64,000 nt of DNA from Rhizomys pruinosus (lineage: Eukaryota; Chordata; Mammalia; Rodentia; Spalacidae): assembly GCA_009823505.1 (NCBI GenBank), contig VZQC01005092.1, positions 30,905 through 94,904 of the forward strand, given 5' to 3'. Below, piece by piece: positions 1 through 11,219 of the stretch. Numbering within the stretch: position 1 is the first letter of the stretch; each line of letters opens with the position of its first letter. Made by a program: the position numbers and the translations under genes. The notes beneath the pieces are model-generated. The model was not told where the DNA came from and ran no database searches. It saw only the letters and a list, made by a program, of their open reading frames with translations.

Positions 1-36
<36 letters not shown>
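1..36. repeat. (GT)n microsatellite, cut by window edge
   Basis: An uninterrupted GT dinucleotide run begins at the first base, so its true length is unknown. Cys-Val frames across it are a by-product of the repeat. Confidence 0.95.
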
Positions 37-38
<2 letters not shown>

Positions 39-145
39 ACCTGTGTGTGGGGGGAACCTTATGTACCTGGAGAAAGTGGCGCCCGTGGAGGATTCTCTAA
101 GGAATTCTCTGAGAACAGAAACAATTTCTCTCCCCTCTCAAACCA

Positions 146-146
<1 letters not shown>

Positions 147-199
<53 letters not shown>
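147..199. repeat. (GT)n microsatellite
   Basis: A GT dinucleotide run with one TTT interruption near 180. It is about 110 bases downstream of the first GT run, with unique sequence between. Confidence 0.95.
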
Positions 200-1037
200 A
201 CCTGCTATACATGACACACTTACTCCATTTCTCCCCTTCATTGTACACTCTTCTTTTTATTTTCCCAGGAACTACCTTAAACAATGCTCTGTCCCCCTTC
301 CCTAGGCCCAATTTGAATTCTGTTGACCAGAAATGTGCTCGTTTGAGTTACATGCGTAACTCTGAGTCTGAGTCCTTGTCAGAGCCAGAAACCTGCCAAT
401 TGCCTTATTCCGAGGATCTGAGCCCTCTGGGCTTGGGCAGTGTTAACTCCATCCCTCCTCAGGCCTTCCCTCTACCTCTGTTCCTCAGCACTGCCTTCAG
501 TGAAACTCTTGACTTCTGCTGAGCATTGCTTTCTGCCTTCTTTGCAGACACCGATCTTCACTTGATCTCCTCCATGTGCACATGCCTGGTTCTCAGCCTT
601 TGCTTCTTTTTCCCTGTACCTCCAAAACACCGGAAGTCACCACTCTGGCTTATTTTCAGTTCGAATGAGTAAGATCAAATTTACCCTCTTTCCCCTGACA
701 GTCCTTCATTTCTCTGAGTTACTATTCTCTCTGCTACCCTTTAAGGGTCACGTTGGAATCCTTCACCATCTGCTTCCAGATCTCAGCAGTATGCCAGCTT
801 CTTTCTGTGCCAGGCTGTGCCGTAACTCTCACCTTGACCATCCTGCTATGCTATTGAAGGACTTTCTTGACGATTGCAAAGGAAACTACTCGCCCAGCTC
901 TCCACCCCGCCAGGCTCTTCACCCATTTTTTATGGTAGTAGTAGTAGTAGTACAGAAGAAAGCAAACCTTAGGCTTCATGCATGATAGGCAAGAATTTTA
1001 TTACTGGTACATCCCTACCCTTTCATGCTCATTGTCT
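200..1037 (+). other. Gene-free stretch, possible L2 relic
   Basis: No gene is seen. The pyrimidine-rich text from about 450 to 930 (phrases on treatment of CTCACCTTGACCATCCTGC type) has the texture of decayed LINE L2 on the plus strand, but the match is weak. A short TAG trinucleotide run lies at 933-951. Frames of up to 106 codons here resemble no protein I know. Confidence 0.3.
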
Positions 1038-1155
1038 CCTTAACACTGATTCAAATGGCTTAAGAGATTCAAAGACACAGTTTGTGGTTTTGAACGAATA
1101 TTGGTCACAATTCAAATAAATAGGATGAGACAGGCTGAAGCCCTATAACTTCAGT

Positions 1156-2432
1156 GCAGTTACTGTGCCTGGTCATCTAGTAGCCCTGCATCCTCGGTGC
1201 AGTTAGTCTGCCTGGTCATCCGGTAGCCCTGCATCCTCTGTGCAGTTAGTCTGCCTGGTCATCTGGTAGCCCTGCATCCTCGGTGCAGTTAGTCTGCCTG
1301 GTCATCTGGTAGCCCTGCATCCTCTGTGCAGTTAGTCTGCCTGGTCATCTGATAGCCCTGCATCCTCGGTGCAGTTAGTCTGCCTGGTCATCTGGTAACC
1401 TGTATCCTGGGTGCAGTCAGTCTGCCTGGTCATCCGGTAGCCCTGCATGCTCAGGGCAGTTAATCTGCCTGGTCATCTGGTAGCCCTGCATCCTCAGTGC
1501 AGTTAGTCTGCCTGGTCATCTGGTAACCCTGTATCCTGGGTGCAGTCAGTCTGCCTGGTCATCCGGTAGCCCTGCATGCTCAGTGCAGTTAGTCTGCCTG
1601 GTCATCCGGTAGCCCTGCATCCTCCGTGCAGTTAGTCTGCCTGGTCATCTGGTAGCCCTGCATGCTCCATACAGATAGTCTGCCTGGTCATCTGGTAGCC
1701 CTGTATCCTCGGTGCAGTTACTGTGCCTGGTCATCTGGTAGCCCTGCATCCTCCGTGCAGTTAGTCTGCCTGGTCATCCGGTAGCCCTGCATCCTGGGTG
1801 CAGTTAGTCTGCCTGGTCATCTGGTAGCCCTGCATCCTGGGTGCAGTTAGTCTGCCTGGTCATCTGGTAGCCCTGCATCCTGGGTGCAGTCAGTCTGCCT
1901 GGTCATCTGGTAGCCCTGCATGCTCAGTGCAGTTACTGTGCCTGGTCATCTGGTAGCCCTGCATCCTCAGTGCAGTTAGTCTGCCTGGTCATCCGGTAGC
2001 CCTGCATCCTCCATGCAGTTAATCTGCCTGGTCATCTGGTAGCCCTGCATCCTGGGTGCAGTCAGTCTGCCTGGTCATCCGGTAGCCCTGAATCCTCCAT
2101 GCAGATAGTCTGCCTGGTCATCCGGTAGCCCTGTATGCTCAGTGCAGTTAGTCTGCCTGGCCATCTGGTAACCCTGCATCCTCAGTGCAGTTAGTCTGCC
2201 TGGTCATCCAGTAGCCCTGCATCCTCCATGCAGATAGTCTGCCTGGTCATCCGGTAGCCCTGCATCCTGGGTGCAATCAGTCTGCCTGGTCATCTGGTAG
2301 CCCTGCATCCTGGGTGCAGTCAGTCTGCCTGGTCATCTGGTAGCCCTGCATCCTCCATGCAGATAGTCTGCCTGGTCATCCGGTAGCCCTGCATGCTCAG
2401 TGCAGTTAGTCTGCCTGGTCATCTGGTAGCCA
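1156..2432. repeat. 43-bp minisatellite, about 30 units
   Basis: A 43-bp unit (core TGCAGTTAGTCTGCCTGGTC, then ATCYGGTAGCCCTGCATCCT) repeats head to tail about 30 times. Variants recur: CCGGT or CTGGT, TTAG or TCAG, and a few GATAG units, and some adjacent pairs repeat as higher-order blocks. The period was checked by spacing of the TGCAG anchor. Its counterpart in the opposite arm is 21785-22190. Confidence 0.97.
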
Positions 2433-2774
2433 TGGTCCATCTTCTTCTTTATTTTCCTTTCACAAAGATCATCTCCTCAGCCACTGTGCCTCAAATAAAG
2501 TCAGTTATGTTCCTTGGTCCCCCAAAGTAGTCCATGTCCAAGCTGGACAATTCTAGCCAGGAACTAACTGCCCTGGGGATTTCTCTGGAACTTCTGGGGG
2601 TAAAATTGCCCCTTCTATCATGGGTGCTCTGCTAAGAGACTGTAAGTCTGAGACTTCTAGGGGCTGTCTTGTCACCACCACAGAGAAGTGCCCAGGTTCA
2701 GCCACCTCTGAAGCCAACTATCTTTAAACTCTTGGTTTCTTATGTCAATAGATGCCTTAAAAATTCTGAGCAAA
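2433..2774. other. Gene-free arm sequence
   Basis: Unique arm sequence between the minisatellite and a SINE. It contains no reading frame or motif I recognise. The same sequence is present inverted at about 21450-21780. Confidence 0.7.
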
Positions 2775-2970
2775 GGGCTAGTGATATGGCTCAGTGTGGT
2801 AAAGAATCTTGCTGCCAAACCTTATAACCTGAGTTCGAGTCCCAAGACCCATATAGTGGAAAGAGAGAACAGATTTCTGAAAGCTGTCTTCTTACCTCTA
2901 CATGTGTGCCATGGCATTTCATTCTCATATATATATATATATTATATAGATTAGATAGATAGATAGATGA
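2775..2970 (+). repeat. B3-type SINE with AT/GATA tail
   Basis: The tRNA-derived head (GGCTAGTGATATGGCTCAG) is followed by GAGTTCGAGTCCC, a B-box-like sequence, and the diagnostic B3 body (GTGGAAAGAGAGAACAGA, then TGTGCCATGGCAT). It ends in an AT run and GATA repeats (2926-2970). The counterpart in the right arm is 21272-21430 on the minus strand, so insertion preceded the inverted duplication. Confidence 0.8.
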
Positions 2971-3000
2971 GAGAGATACTTATTTTTTTTAATCTGAGCC

Positions 3001-3236
3001 AAGGATGGGGAAGTGGCTCCGTGGAAAGTGCTTGCTATGTAGGCATGAGCACCTGAGTTTGATCCCTATCACTGTATAAAAGCAATAGGGTGGTTATGCT
3101 ATAATCCCAGTGCTCGAAGTAGAGGCAAAGAATCCTGGGATTTACTAGCTAGCTCGTCCAGCCAGATTGGTAATCTCCAGGTTAGTGAGGACCATATCTC
3201 AAAAATATAAAGAGGAAGATGTGCTATAGCCAGAGG
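3001..3236 (+). repeat. B4 (ID-B1 composite) SINE
   Basis: It starts with an ID-like head (GGATGGGGAAGTGGCTCC, then GAGTTTGATCCC) and continues into a B1-like right half (TATAATCCCAGTGC, TAGTGAGGACCATATCTCAA). This head/body order is typical of B4. It is shared by both palindrome arms (20938-21200). Confidence 0.85.
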
Positions 3237-3238
3237 TT

Positions 3239-3527
3239 GACTAAACACACACAGACACACACACACACACACACAGACACACACACACAAACACACACAG
3301 ACACACACAGACACACACACAGACACACAAACACACACAGACACACACACAGACTCACACACACAGACACACACAGACACACACAGACACACACACACAA
3401 ACACACACAGACACACACAGACACAGACACACACACACAAACACACACAGACACACACAGACACACACACAGACACACAAACACACACAGACACACACAC
3501 AGACTCACACAACACACAGACACACAC
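3239..3527. repeat. Compound (CA)n/(CAGA)n microsatellite
   Basis: CACACA interspersed regularly with GACA and AAACA forms a near-periodic compound repeat of about 290 bases. In the right arm the equivalent tract (20782-20935) is about half as long and is broken by TGCTG and TCCTG interruptions. It is the variable tail of the B4 element. Confidence 0.95.
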
Positions 3528-3590
3528 AATCTAAGCTCGCTCAAGTTGCATTTCTCTGGCTATTTGGAGCTCAAGGCTGTTGCTTCTTGA

Positions 3591-3800
3591 ATGCTCCCCT
3601 TCCACCCCCACTATCCTCTGGCTGTATTCAGCTTTGCTATGTTATTTAGATTTCCACAGGGCAATTCTCCTCATATCCAAAAGCACCAACCTCTTACTGA
3701 ATGGGACCCTTGTCTTCTGGGTGCCAGCACTCTGTGTGTGATCATTATTCATGAAATTTCCAATGGCTTCCCACCACATCTCCGGAGTTTGGGCCCCTAG
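3591..3800 (+). other. 69-codon frame kept open in both arms
   Basis: An ATG-to-stop frame of 69 codons here has an equally long partner at 20509-20718 on the minus strand. The two differ at only two residues by eye (Phe/Cys and Met/Val near residues 13-17). I recognise no domain, signal peptide or Kozak context. The similarity follows from the palindrome, so open frames by chance are the simplest explanation. Confidence 0.15.
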
Positions 3801-4544
3801 GTACAATGACTAAGTGCCAGAGGCTTCTTGCATTACCTGTGTGAACTCAGCCCCATACCCACCTGCAATGTGAGAAATACTACCATTGTCAGTTCACTAA
3901 TGGTAAACCAAGGCACAAGTTTAGGTAAATTGACCCAGGTAGCATAGGGAACTAGTGGAGACATACATAATTCCAGGCAGGCTACTTCTTACTCGTTCTG
4001 ACCTGCTGTTTCTTAAACACGTTGCTGATATGTCAGCTGTTTCCTGGACCACGGTGCTTTGAATTCTTGTGTCAGATCAGCATAGACGTATCATGACTGC
4101 CCTGAAGATTTATGTCAGACCCCTCACCTGAGCATGCTTGCTTGGAACAGCTGGAGAGTGCAGGTTCTTGAGATTGTCCTGGAGGAGCCTAGCCTTATCT
4201 CTGGGTCCCGCATGTGTCACGCACAGCATCCTCAGCACAGTGGGTGGGCTGTGAAGCTACCATCATCCTGGAACTGAATACTCTGCCCAGGCATCTGTAC
4301 CTCCAGGGCTGGACCCCTCTGGAGAGCCCATACCTGCTGGTCTGGATGGCCAAACAGTTTGCATTTCCAGACTAGGGAAGCTGGCATTAGGGTTACCCTT
4401 GGGACATGGCAAATTGTCCCTGGGCCTACACTTTGCTGCCTGCTTAATTTTGCAGAACTATGTAGCCAAAATGTTTTGTGCTGAAAACAATTCCTCAGAG
4501 TTACAGTCTTAGATTCTACTAAGGAAAACCTCCCTTACATGGCT

Positions 4545-4700
4545 ACAGGTTTTTAAATCAATACAACAGCCTCATTTGTATTTACTATTATTCCCATTGT
4601 GTGGGTGAGAATGTTGAGCCCACAGAGGCTCCAGATAGGAGATATAAGACTGAGGCACACAGCTGCGTTTCTTAGCCTCAGGGGATTGGCCTTGTCTATT
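4545..4700 (+). repeat. MIR SINE relic
   Basis: TTACTATTATTCCCATTGTGTG, then GTGAGAATGTTGAGCCCACAGAGG, follows the MIR core (consensus ATTATTATCCCCATTTTACAGATGAGGAAACTGAGGC type). The right arm carries the same sequence inverted at about 11220-11370. Confidence 0.6.
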
Positions 4701-4924
4701 TCCCAGTCAGACACTGGGCAATTTCCATGTGCCAGGCACTGTGCTGGGTGCTTGGGAAAGTAGAGATGATGGTGGAGTTGAGTCCCAGAACAGCCAGGGT
4801 CAATGTGGAAAGATGGTGTGAAGAATAGAAGCTATCACAAACAGAAGAGATAACTGAGATCTCTCAGTTGGGGAAGAAGGCCCTGTGAGAAAAGGTTCTG
4901 GAGAAGTGACAGTCACCTGCTTTA

Positions 4925-5120
4925 TTTTTTATTTACATTTATTATTATTATCATTATTATTGCTGTGTGTGTATGATATACATGGGTGCTCATACTATGC
5001 CACATGTGTGGAGGTCAGAAGACAACTTTGTGAAATCGCTTCTCTCCTTTCACCTTTATGTGGATTCTGGAGATAAAACTCAGGTCTTCAGGCTTGAAAG
5101 GCAAGCCCTTTACTGTGGGC
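4925..5120 (-). repeat. B3-type SINE
   Basis: On the plus strand this reads as the reverse complement of a B3 SINE: TGTGGAGGTCAGAAGACAAC, then TTCTCTCCTTTCACC, then ACTCAGGTCTTCAGGCTTG. The head part (CTAAGCCATCTGGTC) appears only at 5420-5435, so about 290 bases may be inserted within it. Counterpart in the right arm: about 10800-10990, plus strand. Confidence 0.7.
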
Positions 5121-5643
5121 ATGTCTGATCTGAACTTAGTCGTGTGTGTGAGCTAACTTTTCAGCCAGCATGCTCCAGAGTCATAAGTGAGTGTCATAGG
5201 ACCTCTCTGTTTATGCCCATGAGTTGGGATGACGTGATGATATAAAAGTCTGGCATTGGCTGCTGGGAGGTGATGTCACACTATGTATGTAAATAATATG
5301 TTGCATTGAATAAGTCAGAATTGCACTCTTTGCTGTGTGTCCCTGAGAGCCACTGGACTGATCTTGCGAGAGTACTCTCTTCATAGCCTTTTCCCCTGTG
5401 GAACTGACACCTTGCCACACTTTACCTGCTAAGCCATCTGGTCATTCCTCACCTTGCTTTATGATGTACAGGCAGGCCAATTAATTGAAACAGATGTCTC
5501 CAAGAGCATAGCCTATGTTCTCTAGTCTTTCCCAGGTTGACTGGCACTGTGTTCAGCTGTGGTCTGGGTCTTCCACTCATGTTGCTAACCCCCATGACAC
5601 ATGCAAGATCAGTGACATACTTGCTTTGAAGATGACAAAACCG

Positions 5644-5902
5644 GGGGCTGGAGAGATGGCCTAGTGGTTAAGAGCGCCAACCGCTCTTACAGAAGACCTG
5701 GGTTCGATCCCCAGCACTCACATGGTGGCCGAGAACCATCTGAAACTCCAATTCCAGGAGAACTCCAGTTCCAGGGGAGTCCGACACCCTCCTCTGACCT
5801 CCACGGCATTGCGTGACATGGGTGCAGACACCTGCATGCAGACAGTACATTCATACACATACAGAAATAAATAAAATAAAAAAAAATCTTTCTTTAAAAA
5901 AA
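5644..5902 (+). repeat. B2 SINE, extended subfamily, with TSD
   Basis: It opens with GGGCTGGAGAGATGGCCTAG, has a tRNA-like B box (GGTTCGATCCC) and ends in AATAAATAAAATAAA. The 15-base target-site duplication AAGATGACAAAACCG flanks it at 5629-5643 and 5903-5917. The middle contains a duplicated segment (CCAATTCCAGGAGAACT followed by CCAGTTCCAGGGGAGT) not found in ordinary B2. A copy occupies the equivalent place in the right arm, so it predates the palindrome. Confidence 0.95.
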
Positions 5903-5949
5903 AAGATGACAAAACCGAAGCCCAGATGGTCCAGAGGCCCAGAGCTCTT

Positions 5950-6290
5950 GCCTTAATTCAAAAGCAGTTTGAAGGGCCACCTCCACTCTGGATGCCGCTG
6001 TGGGTTCCATGAAGGGCATGGCTGTGACTACATTGCCCTTTAGCTTCCCTTGGTCTTCCTTCGCTCCAACTCAAGTGTTGACCTTGAAACTACACCCCGA
6101 GAAACATTCTCCATGCCAATTTCTGTCTCAAACTCTGCATGCTGGAGAGCTTAAATGAAGATGGCATGTTACGTATCTTCATCAATGAGCAACAACAGCT
6201 CCAAAATTTGCTGAAAACTGATTTTCCCCATAAAAGTCTAGGAGGCTGGATGTCCCAGGATGGGAAGGAGGTTGGCACTAGGACTATATG
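5950..6290 (+). other. Unrecognised arm segment with partial frame
   Basis: The matching segment in the right arm (9640-9966, minus strand) holds a 108-codon frame. In this copy the same frame is broken after about 50 codons and shifts. The part rich in Gln-Leu-Gln-Asn-Leu-Leu looks protein-like, so a decayed exon or processed pseudogene is possible, but I recognise no family. Confidence 0.2.
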
Positions 6291-6689
6291 ATGTGACTGT
6301 ATGATGTAAAGGCTCCTTTTATTTTGTTACTCTGTACAATGTGGCTTCCAATCCTAAGGTTACCTCATGGTTAAATATGGTTGCTTAAGTTTCCCCATCA
6401 TAGTTCCTTTCTAGTAAGCAAAGAAGAAGAGCTAAAGGATGATGGGCTTTCTAGAAGTTTCCAGCAGTTGCTTCTGTTTACAGCCTGTTGGTCAGAATTG
6501 GTCATGTGCCATACCTGAATGCAAAATGAGGCTGAGAGAGGTCTTTACTTGGGGGAGAAGAACATGTGTCCAGATAAAACTATGGCTTTCTATGACTAAG
6601 GGAGAAGAGTGGGTATTTGCTCTAACTAGTATGGATCCTGTAATCGACAATCTTACTCTCAACTTGACTGGATTTAGAATCACCTAGGA

Positions 6690-6974
6690 GGCTGAGACAT
6701 ACCAGAAAGGACTGAGGAGATCAGACCTGTGCTGAATGTGAGTGAGTGGTGCCATATCATGGGCTGGGGCTGGGCAGAACAAAAAAGGGAAAAAAGAGAA
6801 ATGGACATTCCCTTTCCCCGCTTCCTGGCTGCTCTTGTGTAAGCTGCTTTCCTTCATCATGCTCTGTGCCATGGTGGACTGACACCCCCAAACTGAGTCA
6901 GAATAAATCCTTCCTCCTTTAAGTTGATTCTGCCAGGTAGCTTGTCCCAGCAATTAGGAGAGTAACTGACATAT
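6690..6974 (+). repeat. LTR-like rodent repeat, 3' part, at arm's inner edge
   Basis: The text GCCATGGTGGACTGACACCC, then AGAATAAATCCTTCCTCC (a polyadenylation-signal-like AATAAA), then GAGAGTAACTGACAT follows the 3' end pattern of common rodent LTR-like elements. It ends just where the palindrome arm ends, so the repeat boundary and inversion breakpoint nearly coincide. Family name uncertain. Confidence 0.5.
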
Positions 6975-7689
6975 GGCCCAAAATTACCCAGGGACTGTGG
7001 CCTTCCAGAGAGGGAGGGCCAAGGCTGCATGTGGACAGGCTAGCATTAGGGCACTCATCCTCCTCTTTGGAGAGCATCTCTAATCTCTATTCTTCCATTT
7101 AAGCCTGTAAAGCTAGCTAACCCTTGCTTTAAGCGTCTTTTGGGTTCTTCTGAGAGGTGAAGCCAACTTAGCCTCTCCTCCCTCAGGAACTCTTGAGGTG
7201 GGGATGGCTGCCTCTCCCTTTCTCTTTGATCCTGAGATGTCTTCCACTCTCTCCTGAGGCAGAGACATCCCATGTTTACCCATAAATAATTAACTGCTAT
7301 CGGCATTAAATATATAAAACAGCAGCACTGATGTAACTTCAAACAACGTGTTATACATCAGGCACTGGTGGGGGTACTTCGCCACCCAGCAGCAGCTGAA
7401 ATCACAGGGGAATGGATCCATTGGCTAATCGGGTTTTATTCCTGACTCAGCCCCTTTGTCCATTTCCAACCCTCTCTTTACACCCGGTGGGAGAGGCACC
7501 GTGATCCCTGACCATGAAGCTATTATGAAAAGCGGCTCCCCTCCAAGTGTATGTACATTGTCAAGTTCACCCTCTGCCCCTGCCTTTTTGCTGAGGCAGT
7601 AGAAATGGTGTTTGGGGAGTGCTGACAGTGTAATTGCACAAAGGAGAGGACGCAACAGAATGCAGCAGAGAGAAAGCCTCTGCGCGCCC

Positions 7690-7880
7690 TGAAACTCTGA
7701 AAGCGAGGCTTGTCCAACCTTGCTGTGTGCACAAATCACCTGGGGGAAAGGGTTACTCTGGGTGGAGGGGGCACATCCTGTATTATTGAGGAGCTGCCGA
7801 TGCTGCTGCTGCTGCTGCTGCCGCCGCCGCCTCCGCCGCTGCGGTCACTTCAGGCCCAAGGACCACACTTTGGGCAGTGA
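7690..7880 (+). repeat. MER5A (hAT-Charlie MITE) with CTG/CCG tract
   Basis: The sequence runs GTCCAACCTTGCTGTGTGCA, CAAATCACCTGGGG and, at the end, AAGGACCACACTTTGGGCAG, in the order of the MER5A consensus. Where the consensus has a short GCTGATGCTGCTGG stretch, this copy carries an expanded CTG run followed by CCG triplets at about 7800-7841. Confidence 0.75.
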
Positions 7881-7887
7881 GGATTTA

Positions 7888-8030
7888 CAGTCATTTTCAC
7901 ACTCATTCTTCCCTTTAATTCTCACAGTGACCCTGTTTTATAGATGAGGGAATTGAAGATCGCAGATGCCAAGTAACTCGAGTGAAGTCCCCAGCCAGAC
8001 GGCCAGCAGCTTTCTGTTTAGTATGTAGAG
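7888..8030 (+). repeat. MIR SINE relic
   Basis: TTAATTCTCACAGTGACCCT, then TTTTATAGATGAGGGAATTG, then AAGTAACTCGAGTGAAG follows the MIR core on the plus strand. Confidence 0.65.
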
Positions 8031-8982
8031 CTGTGCCTCCGAGTGAGCTAGAGAGAACATTTCCGTGTGTGGGGGCTGGGGAGGACAGATCAAGCTCGGA
8101 GGGTCAGAGGAAGCCCAGGATGTGTCCTGGATGAGAGCCCAGAGGCCTTGTTCTTCAAGTACCAAGAAGCTGAGACACACAGGGGGAAGAAATGGCTTGG
8201 GGGAGCGTAAAACAGGATAGGATTAAACAGAAGAGTTGAATATATCATCTTCAAGCCCTGGCCAAGCTGGACTTTGTTACCAAGCCATGTGCCTGGAATT
8301 TCTCAACCTGGGCAGCAGTTGTCTTTGAGAAAATGCTTGCACTTTCTGGGATCCCATCTTTGTGTTCTGCCTGCAAATGTCTTGATTCAGCTTCACAGAG
8401 GAGGGGCTGCTGAGGGGGAGCAAGCAATAGCACTGTCATTTGGAGAAGGGCATTCAGTCACTGGGTGGGTGGGTGAGTGGAGGTGGCGCTGCTTCAGTCG
8501 GTGGTGAGGTGCATGCCCAGAGTCATACATTAGATGAAGTGATGCTCAGATAAACCTTTGCATTGTACTATGGGTGAATTGTGCAATGGTTGCTAATTAT
8601 ATTACTAAATCATAGAGGCCTCTTGAAATATGATGTAAGAGTTTGATGTCAAGTGCCTCCCTGCTACGGGTCAGCAACATTTGCTAAGGACCATCAGAGT
8701 CTGGAGCCTTCAGAATGCCGTAGGTTTCTACAGAAGTTAGAATCCACCAGGGAGACTCCAAGTGTGGGGATAGGTGCTTGATGAATATACCACCACAGGG
8801 GTCTTCAAGGGGTCCATACTGGCTAAGGCCAATAAAGGTGGTCCATCTGAGCAGTCTTTGCAGATGAAGGAGGAGGAGGCTAGGTCCTCTGGGAAACAGA
8901 TGCAGGAGAGGATTGGCTAGGCAAGGATTTGATGAGGGGGAATACTCACAACACAGTGGGTGTCCATATGTCAGTTACTCTC

Positions 8983-9965
8983 CTAATTGCTGGGACAAGC
9001 TACCTGGCAGAATCAATATAAAAGGAGGAAGGATTTATTCTGACTCAGTTTGGGATCGTCCACCATGGCACAAGACATGATGAAGGAAGCAGCTTACACA
9101 AGAGACAGCCAGGAAGCGGGGAAAGGAATGTCCATTTCTCTTTTTCCCTTTTTTGTTCTGCCCAGCCCCAGCCCATGATATGGCACCACTCACTCACATT
9201 CAGCACAGGTCTGATCTCCATCTATCCTCCTTTCGGTATGTCTCAGCCTCCTAGGTGATTCTAAATCCAGTCAGGTGAGAGTAAGATTGTCGATTACAGG
9301 ATCCTACTAGTTAGAGCAAATACCCACTCTTCTCCCTTAGTCATAGAAAGCCATAGTTTTATCTGGACACATGTTCTTCTCCCCCAAGTAAAGACCTCCT
9401 CTCAGCCTCATTTGCATTCAGGTATGGCACATGACCAATTCTGCCAACAGGCTGTAAACAGAAACAACTGCTGGAAACTTCTAGAAAGCCCATCATCCTT
9501 TAGCTCTTCTTCTTTACTAGAAAGGAACTATGATGGGGAAACTTAAGCAGCCATATTTAACCATGAGGTAACTTTAGGATTGGAAACCACATTGTACAGA
9601 GTAACAAAATAAAAGGAGCCTTTACATCATACAGTCACATCATATAGTCCTAGTGCCAACCGCCTTCCTATCCTGGGATTTCCGGCCTCCTACACTTTTA
9701 TGGGGAAAATCAGTTTTCAGCAAATTTTGGAGCTGTTGTTGCTCATTGATGAAGATACGTAACATGCCATCTTCATTTAAGCTCTCCAGCATGTAGAGTT
9801 TGAGACAGAAATTGAGACAGCATGGAGAATGTTTCTTGGGGTGTAGTTTCAAGGTCAACACCTGAATTGGAGTGAAGGAAGACCAAGGGAAGCTAAAGAG
9901 CAATGTAGTCACAGCCATGCCCTTCATGGAACCCACAGCGGCATCCAGAGTGGAGTTGGTCTTCA
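8983..9965 (-). other. Right-arm copy of 5950-6957
   Basis: Inverted copy of the LTR-like repeat and the unrecognised arm segment. The 108-codon frame (9640-9966, minus) is longer here than in the left arm because a frame break is absent. No start context, domain or splice evidence supports a gene. Confidence 0.6.
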
Positions 9966-10029
9966 AACTTCTTTTGAATTAAGGCAAGAGCTCTGGGCCT
10001 CTGGACCATCTGGGCTTCGGATTTGTCAT

Positions 10030-10290
10030 CTTTTTTTTTTTTTTAAAGAAAGATTTTTTAAAATTTTCATTTATGTTCTGGTATGTGTCATGCCAATGTA
10101 CTGTCTGCCATGCGGTTGCCTGCCCCATGTCGTGCGTGGAGGTCAGAAGAGGGCGATCAGATTTCCCCTGGAACTGGAGTTTGGGAATTGGAGTTTCAGA
10201 CGTTCGCGCCCATGTGAGGCTGGGGATCGAACCGGGTCCCTGTAAGAGTCGGTGGCTCTTTAACTGCTAGGCCATCTCTCCATCCCCCGG
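10030..10290 (-). repeat. B2 SINE, right-arm copy
   Basis: Reverse complement of a B2 whose tail is the T run at 10030-10043 and whose head reads GGCCATCTCTCCATCCCC. It occupies the position equivalent to 5644-5902 and is flanked by the same target sequence (TTTTGTCATCTTC). It has more substitutions and small deletions than the left copy. Confidence 0.9.
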
Positions 10291-10794
10291 TTTTGTCATC
10301 TTCAAAGCAAGTATGTCACTGATCTTGCATGTGTCATGGGGGTTAGCAACATGAGTGGAAGACCCAGACCACAGCTGAACAGGTGCCAGTCAACCTGGGA
10401 AAGACTAGAGAACATAGGCTATGCTCTTTGAGACATCTGTTTCAATTAATTGGCCTGCCTGTACATCATAAAGCAAGGTGAGGAGTGCCCAGATGGCTTA
10501 GCAGGTAAAGTGTGGCAAGGTGTCAGTTCCACAGGGGAAAGGCTATGAAGAGAGTACTCTCGCAAGATCATCCAGTGGCTCTCAGGGACACACAGAAAGA
10601 GTGCAATTCTGACTTATTCAATGCAACATATTATTTACATACGTAGTGTGACATCACCTCCCAGCAGTCAATGCCAGACTTTTATATCATCACGTCATCC
10701 CAACTCGTGGGCATAAACAGAGAGGTCCTATGACCCTCACTTATGACTCTGGAGCATGCTGGCTGAAAAGTTAGCTCACACACATGACTAAGTT

Positions 10795-10990
10795 CAGATC
10801 AGACATGCCCACAGAAAAGGGCTTGCCTTCAAGCCTGAAGACCTGAGTTTTATCTCCAGAATCCACATAAAGGTGAGGAGAGAAGCGATTTCACAAATTG
10901 TCTTCTGACCCCACACATGTGGCATAGTATGAGCACCCATGTATATCATACACACACAGCAAAATAAAATGATAATAAAAAAAAGTAAAT
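10795..10990 (+). repeat. B3-type SINE, right-arm copy
   Basis: AAGACCTGAGTTTTATCTCC, then GTCTTCTGACCCCACACATG, then an A-rich tail. This is the inverted partner of 4925-5120. Confidence 0.7.
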
Positions 10991-11219
10991 AAAAAAATAA
11001 AGCAGGTGACTGTCACTTCTCCAGAACTTTTCTCACAGGGCCTTCTTCCCCAACTGAGAGATCTCAGTTATCTCTTCTGTTTGTGATAGCTTCTATTCTT
11101 CACACCATCTTTCCACATTGACCCTGGCTGTTCTGGGACTCAACTCCACCATCATCTCTACTCTTCCCAAGCACCCAGCACAGTGCCTGGCACATGGAAA
11201 TTGCCCAGTCTGACGGGAA

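Larger units (their letters stand above)
1038..6974 (+). repeat. Palindrome 1, left arm
   Basis: Read as reverse complement, this 5.9 kb segment matches 8966-22304 once the LTR element at 11746-20130 is removed. Anchors seen directly: CTTAAGCCATTTGAA at the outer end (22281-22294 against 1053-1066), the B4/CA-repeat block (3001-3527 against 20782-21200), a B2 (5644-5902 against about 10030-10290), and the inner end CATATGTCAGTTAC (8968 against 6960-6973). Outside these limits the two sides share nothing. By eye, inner parts are about 95% or more identical; the outer right part is more ragged. Confidence 0.93.
6975..8965. other. Palindrome 1 spacer, gene-free
   Basis: This single-copy 2 kb segment separates the arms. 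It holds a MER5A relic with a CTG/CCG triplet tract and a MIR relic (listed separately). Frames of up to 104 codons overlap on both strands and resemble nothing known. The remaining sequence at 8040-8965 shows no recognisable element. Confidence 0.75.

Noticed and set aside
1..522. 173-codon frame from the window edge
   Set aside because: Its N-terminal part is Cys-Val translation of GT repeats and the rest has no domain; not a gene.
1156..2432. Possible CRISPR-like array
   Set aside because: Units are contiguous 43-bp tandem repeats without unique spacers, in a mammalian genome; a minisatellite.
5644..5720. tRNA-like gene (A and B box)
   Set aside because: The match is the tRNA-derived head of a B2 SINE; the same applies to other B2, ID and B4 heads.
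7720..7947. Frame with a Cys/Arg run
   Set aside because: Translation of the CTG/CCG tract in a MER5A relic.
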